A program made the position numbers and the translations under genes. Below the pieces are notes generated by a model. It did not search any database. It was given only the letters and a program-made list of their open reading frames with translations, and had not been told where the DNA came from. This document shows, piece by piece, positions 1-6,132 of a stretch of DNA of 6,417 nt (position 1 is its first letter; each line of letters opens with the position of its first letter). Origin of the DNA: CAVPGH01 sp046726955 (GTDB lineage Bacteria > Acidobacteriota > Vicinamibacteria > Fen-336); assembly GCA_046726955.1 (NCBI GenBank), contig JBKPBQ010000086.1, positions 1-6,417 on the forward strand. The letters are read 5' to 3'.

Positions 1-3
1 GAG

Positions 4-1581
4 ATGTGCTGCCCGAACCTGCCGGAGCTCGAGTCGTATCCCGAACGGTTGAATGCCGCCGCCGCGCTCGTGGACGCGGCGGTGGCCCGGGGCTGGGGAA
101 AGCGGACGGCGATCCGCTACGGAGGCCTCGCCTGGAGCTACGAGAACCTCCAAGACAGGATGGACCAAGTGGCCCGCGTGCTCGTCGAGGACATGGGCCT
201 CGTCCCCGGCCAGCGCGTGCTCCTCCGCGCCCCCAACACGCCGATGATGGCCGCGGCCTGGCTCGCGGTGCTGAAGGCGGGCGGCATCGCGGTGGCCACC
301 ATGCCGCTCCTGCGCGCGCGCGAGCTCGCGGTCATCCTGGAGCGCGCCCAGGTGAGCCATGCCCTGTGCTCGGTGGACACGCGCGAGGCGCTCAGCCAGG
401 CCCGCGAGGCTGCGGCCGTTCTCCGGCACGTCGCCCTGTTCACGGCCGAGGGCGAGGGCGCGCGGCCGGAGGCCGACCTCGACCGTGCGATGAAGGGCAA
501 GACGGGCGGCTTCCGGGCGGTGGCGACGGCGGCTGACGATCCGGCGCTCATCGCGTTCACCTCCGGCACCACCGGGTTGCCGAAGGGCTGCATCCACTTC
601 CATCGCGACGTCCTCGGCATCTGCGACGCCTTTCCCCGGCACGTCTTCCGCGCGCGCATGGACGACGTGTACACGGGAACCCCGCCTCTCGCCTTCGTCT
701 ACGGCCTCGGCGGGCTGCTCTGCTTCCCCCTGCGATACGGGGCGTGCACCGCGTTCCCGACCGACCGCGCGACACCCGAGGTGCTCCTCCGGACGGTGGC
801 GGAACAGAAGGCCACCACCGTCTTCTCGTCGCCCGCGATGTACAGGAGCCTGGCCGAGGCGGCGGGGAGCTTCGACATCAGGACCCTGCAGAAGTGCGTG
901 TCCGCGGGGGAAACGCTGCCCGCGGTCACGTTCGAGGCGTTCCGCAAGGCCACGGGTGTCCGCGTGATCGACGGCATCGGATCCACGGAGCTCCTCCACA
1001 TGTTCGTCTCAGCGGCGGGAGACGCGATCCGCCCCGGCGCCACCGGCAAGGCCATCCCCGGCTACGAGGTGCGCGTGGCCGACGACGAGGGCCGGACCGT
1101 TCCCCCCGGCGAGCTCGGGCAGATCGCGGTCCGCGGCTTCACGGGCTGCCGCTACCTCGACGATCCGGACCGCCAGCGCGCCTACGTGCGTGACGGCTGG
1201 AACTATCCGGGCGACGTCTACCGCATGGACGCCGACGGGTACTTCTGGTACCAGGCCCGCGCCGACGACATGATCATCTCCGCCGGCTACAACATCGCGG
1301 GCCCGGAGGTGGAAGCGGCGCTGCTCGACCACCCGCGGGTTCGGGAGTGCGCGGTGGTCGCGGCCGCGGACGCCGAGCGGGGGACGATCGTCAAGGCCTT
1401 CGTGGTGCTGCGCGACGCCGAAGGGGCCGGCGAGGGGCTCGTCCGCGAGCTGCAGGAGTTCGTGAAGAAGGAGATCGCCCCCTACAAGTACCCGCGGGCG
1501 GTCGAGTTCGTGACCGAGCTGCCGCGCACCGAGACCGGCAAGCTCCAGCGCTACAAGCTCCGGCAGGGTTCGGGGGCTTGA
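4..1581 (+). CDS. Aromatic acid-CoA ligase, 2-aminobenzoate/benzoate-CoA ligase type (probably 5'-partial)
   Basis: Cytoplasmic AMP-forming acyl-CoA synthetase (ANL superfamily). It would convert an aromatic acid, ATP and CoA to the aryl-CoA thioester through an acyl-adenylate. Numbering from ATG 4 (525 residues), visible motifs are the phosphate-binding loop TSGTTGLPKG (186-195), GIGSTE (324-329), YPGD (401-404, ribose-binding Asp404), the hinge region ARADDMIISAGYNI (418-431) and the C-terminal catalytic Lys513 in TGKLQR. The family is clear. The substrate, anthranilate or salicylate, is inferred from the next gene, whose flavoenzyme family acts on those CoA esters. The protein opens almost directly with LPELESYPERLN, which in related 2-aminobenzoate-CoA ligases, as I recall them, comes some 20 residues after the start. 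The upstream codon (gag, 1-3) is also open and no ribosome binding site is visible, so the real start is probably outside the window. The stop overlaps the next start. Confidence 0.9.
   Translation: MCCPNLPELESYPERLNAAAALVDAAVARGWGKRTAIRYGGLAWSYENLQDRMDQVARVLVEDMGLVPGQRVLLRAPNTPMMAAAWLAVLKAGGIAVATMPLLRARELAVILERAQVSHALCSVDTREALSQAREAAAVLRHVALFTAEGEGARPEADLDRAMKGKTGGFRAVATAADDPALIAFTSGTTGLPKGCIHFHRDVLGICDAFPRHVFRARMDDVYTGTPPLAFVYGLGGLLCFPLRYGACTAFPTDRATPEVLLRTVAEQKATTVFSSPAMYRSLAEAAGSFDIRTLQKCVSAGETLPAVTFEAFRKATGVRVIDGIGSTELLHMFVSAAGDAIRPGATGKAIPGYEVRVADDEGRTVPPGELGQIAVRGFTGCRYLDDPDRQRAYVRDGWNYPGDVYRMDADGYFWYQARADDMIISAGYNIAGPEVEAALLDHPRVRECAVVAAADAERGTIVKAFVVLRDAEGAGEGLVRELQEFVKKEIAPYKYPRAVEFVTELPRTETGKLQRYKLRQGSGA
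1565..1580 (+). promoter_or_regulatory. Ribosome binding site and TTG start of the fused flavoenzyme, inside the end of the ligase gene
   Basis: AGGG (1565-1568) precedes TTG (1578-1580) by nine bases. The reading frame is open far upstream, so this site and the position of the FAD fingerprint decide the start. The last base of TTG and its second T belong to the ligase stop (TGA, 1579-1581), a four-base TTGA overlap suited to termination-reinitiation. Confidence 0.55.
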
Positions 1582-3821
1582 AGATCGTCGTCGTCGGCGC
1601 AGGTCCGGCCGGCCTCTACTTTTCGATCCTCGTCAAGAAGCTCGACCCTCGGCACGACGTCACGGTCTTCGAGCGCAATCGCCCCGGCGATACCTTCGGC
1701 TGGGGCGTCGTGTTCTCGGACGAGACGCTCTCGATCTTCGCGGAGGCCGACCCGCAGAGCCACGCCGAGATCCTGAAGGCCTTCGCCTACTGGACCGACA
1801 TCGATATCTTCTTTAAGGGTGCGCGCGTCCGCTCCACCGGCCACGGCTTCTGCGGGGTGAGCCGCCGCAAGTTCCTGAACATCCTGCAGGAGCGGGCGGC
1901 CGCGCTCGGGGTCCGGCTCGTCTACGAGACGGAGGTGGACCGCCCCGAGCAGTGGGAGGGCGCGGATCTCCTCCTCGCCGCCGACGGCGCCAACAGCCGG
2001 ATGCGCGATCGCTTCGCCGCGCAGTTCCGACCGAGCGTCGACTGGCGGCGCTGCAGGTTCACCTGGCTCGGGACGGACCTCCGCTACGAGGCCTTTACCT
2101 TCATCTTCAAGGAGACCGAGCACGGCCTCTTCCAGGTCCACGCCTACCCGTTCGACGAGACGACCTCGACCTTCATCGTCGAGTGCCGCGAGGAGGTGTG
2201 GAAAGCGGCCGGCCTCGACACCGTGGACGAGGCAGGAACGGTCGCGTACCTGTCGCGCGTCTTCGCGGACGACCTGCGCGGCCACCGCCTGCTCACGAAC
2301 CGATCCGTCTGGCGCAGCTTTCCCAGCATCCGCAACGAGCGGTGGCACCACGAGAACGTGGTGCTGGTCGGAGACGCGGCGCACACCGCGCATTTCTCGA
2401 TCGGCTCGGGAACGAAGATGGCCATGGAGGACGCGATCGCCCTCGCCGCGGCGCTCCGCGACCACCGAGGACGCCCGCTCGCGGAAATCCTCCAGGCCTA
2501 CGAGGACGCCCGCAAGCCGGAGGTCGGGAGGCTCCAGACCGCCGCCCAGACGAGCCTCGAGTGGTTCGAGAACTCTGCCCGGTACCTTGGGCTCGATCCC
2601 CTCACGTTCGCGTTCAGCCTGATGACGCGGAGCAAGCGCATCACCTACGACAACCTCGCGCTGCGCGACCCCGTGCTCGTGGAGGCGGTCCGCGCGCAGT
2701 TCGCCCGCGAGAACCCGCACCGCTCCGAGGCGACCGCGGCGGCGCCCCCGATCTTCCAGCCTTACCGGCTGCGTGACCTCCGCCTGGCCAACCGGATCGT
2801 GGTCTCGCCGATGTGCCAGTACTCCTGCGACGACGGGACCGTCACCGACTGGCACCTCGTGCACCTCGGCAGCCGGGCCGTCGGAGGTGCCGGTCTCGTC
2901 TTCGCCGAGGCCACGCACGTCTCGCCCGAGGGTCGGATCACGCCCTACTGCGCGGGAATGTACAAGCCCGAGCACGTCCCGGCCTGGAAGCGCGTCGTGG
3001 ACTTCGTCCACACGCAAACGCCGGCGAGGATCGGCCTGCAGATCGCCCACGCGGGGCGGAAGGGATCGTGCAGCCGGCCCTGGGAAGGAGACTCGCCGCT
3101 CGTCGAGGGCGGCTGGGAGCTCCTGGCGCCGTCGGCCCTTCCCTTTGCCGAGGGCTGGCCCGTCCCGCGCGAGATGACGCGCGCGGACATGGACCGCGTG
3201 TGCGACGAGTTCGTGCGCGCGGCGCGGATGGCCGAGGAAGCGGGCTTCGACATCCTCGAGCTGCACATGGCCCACGGCTACCTGCTCGCCACGTTCATCT
3301 CGCCGCTCACCAACCGCCGCGGCGACGAGTACGGTGGGGCGATCGAGAACCGCCTCCGCTATCCACTCGAGGTGTTCGAGGCGGTGCGGGCGGCGTGGCC
3401 GGCGCGTAAGCCCATCTCGATCCGCATTTCGGGGACGGACTGGAAGGAGGACGGCCTCTCGAGCGCGGACCGCGTCGCCCTGGGGCGGATCTTCAAGGAG
3501 CGCGGGGTGGACGCGATCGACGTCTCCGGCGGCTCGACCGTCCCCGACCAGCGGCCCGTCTACGGACGGATGTTCCAGGTGCCGTTCAGCGAGGAGATCC
3601 GGCTGGAAGCGGGGATCCCCACGATGACGGTCGGCAACGTCCAGGGCGCCGACCAGGCGAACACGATCCTCGCCGCCGGCCGCGCCGACCTCGTGGTGAT
3701 GGCGCGGCCCCACCTCGTCGATCCGTACCTGACGCTCCGTGCGGCGGCGCGCTACGGCCACGAAGGCCATCCCTGGCCGTCGCAGTATCTGCCGGCGCGG
3801 CCGCGCGGGAGAAAGGTCTAG
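1578..3821 (+). CDS. Fused FAD monooxygenase / OYE-type FMN reductase acting on an aryl-CoA (2-aminobenzoyl-CoA monooxygenase/reductase or salicylyl-CoA 5-hydroxylase type)
   Basis: A 747-residue bifunctional flavoenzyme. Residues 1-375 form a group A (PHBH-like) FAD monooxygenase: GAGPAG at 7-12, ribose-binding Glu32 at the end of strand 2, the ADG motif with Asp136, and the second FAD motif GDAAH (265-269). After an Ala-rich linker, residues 392-747 form an Old Yellow Enzyme barrel of the YqjM class: SPMCQYS with Cys413 and Tyr415, QIAHAGRK with Gln488, the HMAH pair His563/His566, and Arg616. In Azoarcus evansii this architecture hydroxylates 2-aminobenzoyl-CoA at C5 and then reduces the ring, giving a non-aromatic cyclohexene-type CoA ester. 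Databases also label such fusions salicylyl-CoA 5-hydroxylase/oxidoreductase. The substrate cannot be settled from sequence. The start is TTG 1578, because the FAD fingerprint begins right after it (LKIVVVGAGPAG) and an AGGG lies nine bases upstream. The start and the ligase stop share TTGA, suggesting translational coupling. Confidence 0.92.
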   Translation: MKIVVVGAGPAGLYFSILVKKLDPRHDVTVFERNRPGDTFGWGVVFSDETLSIFAEADPQSHAEILKAFAYWTDIDIFFKGARVRSTGHGFCGVSRRKFLNILQERAAALGVRLVYETEVDRPEQWEGADLLLAADGANSRMRDRFAAQFRPSVDWRRCRFTWLGTDLRYEAFTFIFKETEHGLFQVHAYPFDETTSTFIVECREEVWKAAGLDTVDEAGTVAYLSRVFADDLRGHRLLTNRSVWRSFPSIRNERWHHENVVLVGDAAHTAHFSIGSGTKMAMEDAIALAAALRDHRGRPLAEILQAYEDARKPEVGRLQTAAQTSLEWFENSARYLGLDPLTFAFSLMTRSKRITYDNLALRDPVLVEAVRAQFARENPHRSEATAAAPPIFQPYRLRDLRLANRIVVSPMCQYSCDDGTVTDWHLVHLGSRAVGGAGLVFAEATHVSPEGRITPYCAGMYKPEHVPAWKRVVDFVHTQTPARIGLQIAHAGRKGSCSRPWEGDSPLVEGGWELLAPSALPFAEGWPVPREMTRADMDRVCDEFVRAARMAEEAGFDILELHMAHGYLLATFISPLTNRRGDEYGGAIENRLRYPLEVFEAVRAAWPARKPISIRISGTDWKEDGLSSADRVALGRIFKERGVDAIDVSGGSTVPDQRPVYGRMFQVPFSEEIRLEAGIPTMTVGNVQGADQANTILAAGRADLVVMARPHLVDPYLTLRAAARYGHEGHPWPSQYLPARPRGRKV

Positions 3822-3827
3822 CCCGTG
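3808..3827 (+). promoter_or_regulatory. Ribosome binding site and GTG start of the PLC-like membrane protein
   Basis: The purine-rich GGAGAAAGG (3808-3816) lies within the last codons of the flavoenzyme gene, with AAAGG eight bases before GTG 3825. The gap between the stop (TAG, 3819-3821) and the start is only three bases, so translation from a shared mRNA is likely. Confidence 0.6.
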
Positions 3828-5990
3828 TCCGACCCGTCGTCCGATCACACCCTGCGTGACGAGGCCGCGCACCTCCTGGCGGTGCTCGGCGTGGTGGTGC
3901 TCGCCCTCGGGGCCGTGCTTGGACAGGTCCGCCGGGGACTCTTCGACAGCGACGCGTTCGCCGATCGCCTGGCCGCGAGCCTCGCCGACCCGCGCGTCTC
4001 CGCGTTCGTGGCCCAGAGGATCACGGACGAGGTGGTGCGCGAGAAGCCCGATCTCGTGGCCGTGCGTCCGCTCATCATCTCCACCGCCCACGGCGTCGTC
4101 TCCGCCGACGCCTTCCGGTCCATCGTGCGTACGACGGCGCGCGGGGCCCACGCCACCGCGCTCTCGCGTGGCGGCCGCAACCTCCTCCTCTCCGTGCCCG
4201 ATGTGGACGTGATTCTGCGCGGCGCGCTCGCCAACGCGAGCCCTGCGCTCGCCGCGCGCATCCCCGACCGGCTGCCCACCGTGATCGCCTCGCTCGGGGA
4301 GAGCCGGGCCACCCGCTTCATCCTCGACCTCTGGCAGGCCGGCCGCCGCCTCGCCTGGGCGGCGCGGGCGCTCGTCCTCGGCGGGCTCGTCCTGCTGGTC
4401 CTGGGCATCGCCCTCGCCGATCACCGCGCGGATGCGATGCGCCGCGCGGCCCTCGACCTCGCGCTCGCCGGGCTCTTCCTCGTTCTCGCGCTCCCCGCGG
4501 CGCGATCGCTCGCGAGCTCGATCCCGCGCGACCCGCTGGCGCAGCAAGCCGCCGCCGGCCTCTTCGACGCCTTCGCCCGCGGCCTGAGGCACCTCGCCCT
4601 CGGCCTCGGCGGCGTGGGGCTCGTCTTCGCCGCGGCCGCGCAGTCGCTCGTGGGACGGGCCTGGCTGCCGGAGACCGTGGGGCGCGTCGCCTTGTGGCTC
4701 CGGCAGCCTCCCGCGACCGCCGGCGGACGCTTCGTGAGGGGCGCGCTCTTCGTGGCTGGCGGGCTCCTCATGGTCCTCCGGCCCCTGGCCGCGGTGACGA
4801 TCGTCTCCGTCGCCGCGGGGGCGGTGCTGGCCTTCGTCGGCCTGCAGGAGCTCTTCCGGCTCGTGGTCCGGCGGGTGGAAGAAGCAGAGGACCGCGCGGA
4901 GAGCGGGACGTTCGGACGCCGCGAGCAGAAGCGGGCCGCAGTCGTGCTCGGCCTCGCTCTCGTGCTCGCGGCGGCGGTGGCGTGGCTGGGCCGGCCGCCG
5001 GAGACCGGGATCACCCGCGCGAGCGTGGGCTGCAACGGCGATCCGCGCCTCTGCGACCGCCGGCTCGACGAAGTGGTCCTGCCCGGCGCGCACAACGCGA
5101 TGTCGTCCGTGGACGCGCCGAACTGGATGTTTCCCCAGCAGGAGCGGGGCGTCGCGGGCATGCTCGAGGACGGCGTGCGCGCGTTCCTGGTGGACGTCCA
5201 CGGGGGCGTCCCCGTCTCCGGGCGTGTCCGCACCGACGTGAGCGGCGATCCGGCGATGCTCGCCAAGATGGAAAAGGCGGTGGGTCGCGAGGGCCTCCTC
5301 GCCGCCCGGCGCATCCGCGAGCGTCTCAACGGACCCGCCGAGGGCCCGCCCGGGCTCTACCTCTGCCACGGCTTCTGCGAGCTGGGAGCCCTGCCCCTCG
5401 TGCCCTGGCTTCGTTCGCTGCGCGAGTTCCTCGTCGCGAGCCCGGGCGACGTCGTGCTCATGGTGATCGAGGACTACGTGCCGCCGGAGGAGATGGCGGC
5501 CGCGTTCGCGGAGAGCGGCCTCGCCGGCCTCGTCTATCGCGGACCGCTCGGGCCGCCGTGGCCCACGCTCCGCGAGCTCTCGGAATCGCGCCAGCGCGTC
5601 CTGATCTTCCTGGAGTCGGGCAAGCCCGGAGTCGACTGGATGCACCCCGCCTTCCAGACGATCCAGGAGACGCCGTACACGTTCCACCAGCCCTCGGAGT
5701 TCTCGTGCGTGGCGAACCGCGGAGGCACCACGGGCTCTCTCTTCCAGATCAACCACTGGATCGAGACGACGCCAACACCCAGGCCGTCGAACGCGGCGAT
5801 CGTCAATGCCTACGACTTCCTGCTCGGTCGGGCGCGGCTGTGCCAGAGCGAGCGGGGCCGGCTGCCCAACGTCCTCGCGGTGGACTTCTACCGGACCGGG
5901 GATCTCTTCCGCGTCGTGCGCACCCTCAACGGTCTCGATCCGCCGCCGTCGCCTTCGCCGGCGGCTCCCTCGCCGGCCGCGTCGCCGTAG
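3825..5990 (+). CDS. Polytopic membrane protein with C-terminal PLC-like (PI-PLC X-type) phosphodiesterase domain
   Basis: A 721-residue protein. Residues 1-390 are a membrane module with hydrophobic helices near 15-33, 180-198, 209-228, 256-275, 305-320, 321-340 and 371-388. A soluble segment of about 145 residues lies between helices 1 and 2. Arg-rich loops at 199-208 and 345-370 fit a cytoplasmic location, so the C-terminal domain should lie outside the inner membrane. Residues 403-705 resemble the PLC-like phosphodiesterase family shared by bacteria, fungi and plants: CNGDPRLC (403-410), PGAHNAM with His423/Asn424, GVRAFLVDVH with Asp457, YLCHGFCEL with His515, VIEDY with Glu549, and AVDFYRTGD (685-693). 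His423 and His515 would be the acid-base pair. The substrate (phospholipid, glycolipid or other phosphodiester) is unknown. The tail is low-complexity Pro/Ser/Ala. GTG 3825 is the chosen start: it is three bases after the upstream stop and has AAAGG eight bases before it. The fold is fairly sure; the function is not. Confidence 0.82.
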   Translation: MSDPSSDHTLRDEAAHLLAVLGVVVLALGAVLGQVRRGLFDSDAFADRLAASLADPRVSAFVAQRITDEVVREKPDLVAVRPLIISTAHGVVSADAFRSIVRTTARGAHATALSRGGRNLLLSVPDVDVILRGALANASPALAARIPDRLPTVIASLGESRATRFILDLWQAGRRLAWAARALVLGGLVLLVLGIALADHRADAMRRAALDLALAGLFLVLALPAARSLASSIPRDPLAQQAAAGLFDAFARGLRHLALGLGGVGLVFAAAAQSLVGRAWLPETVGRVALWLRQPPATAGGRFVRGALFVAGGLLMVLRPLAAVTIVSVAAGAVLAFVGLQELFRLVVRRVEEAEDRAESGTFGRREQKRAAVVLGLALVLAAAVAWLGRPPETGITRASVGCNGDPRLCDRRLDEVVLPGAHNAMSSVDAPNWMFPQQERGVAGMLEDGVRAFLVDVHGGVPVSGRVRTDVSGDPAMLAKMEKAVGREGLLAARRIRERLNGPAEGPPGLYLCHGFCELGALPLVPWLRSLREFLVASPGDVVLMVIEDYVPPEEMAAAFAESGLAGLVYRGPLGPPWPTLRELSESRQRVLIFLESGKPGVDWMHPAFQTIQETPYTFHQPSEFSCVANRGGTTGSLFQINHWIETTPTPRPSNAAIVNAYDFLLGRARLCQSERGRLPNVLAVDFYRTGDLFRVVRTLNGLDPPPSPSPAAPSPAASP

Positions 5991-5998
5991 GCGACGGC
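5945..5998 (+). repeat. GC-rich inverted repeats spanning the stop codon of the PLC-like gene
   Basis: GCCGTCGCC (5945-5953) is an exact reverse complement of GGCGACGGC (5990-5998). A competing shorter hairpin pairs CGTCGCC (5980-5986) with GGCGACG (5990-5996) around a three-base loop and includes the stop codon. A further five-base stem, CGGCC (5995-5999) with GGCCG (6005-6009), follows. No run of T follows any of these, so a standard intrinsic terminator is not shown. The left arm also encodes the Pro/Ser/Ala tail, so part of the pairing may be a by-product of GCC-rich codons. Confidence 0.45.
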
Positions 5999-6057
5999 CG
6001 GGCGGGCCGCCAGCGCGGCGACTGGCCGAAAGATCTGGGGGCAGAACAAGAAAAGCC

Positions 6058-6088
6058 TTGACAGGTGAAGGCGTTCGGCGCGATATGA
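6058..6088 (+). promoter_or_regulatory. Possible sigma70-type promoter of the receptor gene
   Basis: A perfect -35 consensus TTGACA (6058-6063) sits in the intergenic region. The matching -10 is weak: GATATG (6082-6087, 18-base spacer) is the best candidate at a suitable distance. The local rise in A/T and the position 67 bases ahead of the start codon favour a promoter. The poor -10 keeps confidence low. Confidence 0.4.
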
Positions 6089-6091
6089 CTT

Positions 6092-6112
6092 GGTTAAATA
6101 TCTTACCTAACC
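6092..6112 (+). repeat. AT-rich inverted repeat in the receptor leader (possible operator or leader hairpin)
   Basis: GGTTA (6092-6096) and TAACC (6108-6112) form a perfect five-base inverted repeat around an 11-base AT-rich centre, just downstream of the candidate -10 and before the ribosome binding site. It could be a repressor site or a leader stem. Five base pairs is short enough to arise by chance. Confidence 0.3.
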
Positions 6113-6114
6113 GC

Positions 6115-6132
6115 GGAGGCGCCTTCCCAATG
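6115..6132 (+). promoter_or_regulatory. Ribosome binding site and ATG start of the receptor gene
   Basis: GGAGG (6115-6119) is ten bases ahead of ATG 6130, the strongest Shine-Dalgarno match in the window. It overlaps the eight-base palindrome AGGCGCCT (6117-6124), which could only fold into a very short weak stem. Confidence 0.7.

Larger units (their letters stand above)
5991..6129. other. Intergenic region between the ligase-flavoenzyme-PLC cluster and the receptor gene
   Basis: The 139 bases hold GC-rich inverted repeats at the left, a purine-rich A-containing stretch around 6030-6056, then the TTGACA element, the AT-rich inverted repeat and the ribosome binding site. I see no small open reading frame with a good ribosome binding site, no tRNA and no T-tract terminator on the + strand. 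It is the only substantial non-coding stretch in the window. Confidence 0.6.

Noticed and set aside
6..1193. Other long open frames inside the ligase gene on both strands
   Set aside because: Their Arg/Pro/Gly-rich products match no family I recognise, and they overlap a ligase with all core motifs intact.
1347..1577. Upstream extension of the flavoenzyme frame to an earlier start at 1347
   Set aside because: These 77 codons are Arg/Gly-rich and out of frame within the ligase's conserved C-terminal domain. The FAD fingerprint starts immediately after TTG 1578, as expected for the family.
2700..2760. Possibility that the FAD and FMN halves are two genes joined by a sequencing error
   Set aside because: The frame is continuous with no stop or start signal at the Ala-rich junction, and this exact fusion is a known enzyme architecture.
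5991..6060. Rho-independent terminator after the PLC-like gene
   Set aside because: The stems are present but no T-tract follows them on the + strand, so it is recorded only as inverted repeats.
4694..6061. A 455-codon + strand frame overlapping the PLC-like domain
   Set aside because: The product is extremely rich in Arg, Gly, Pro and Ala. The overlapping frame holds the PLC-like motifs, so this is a shadow.
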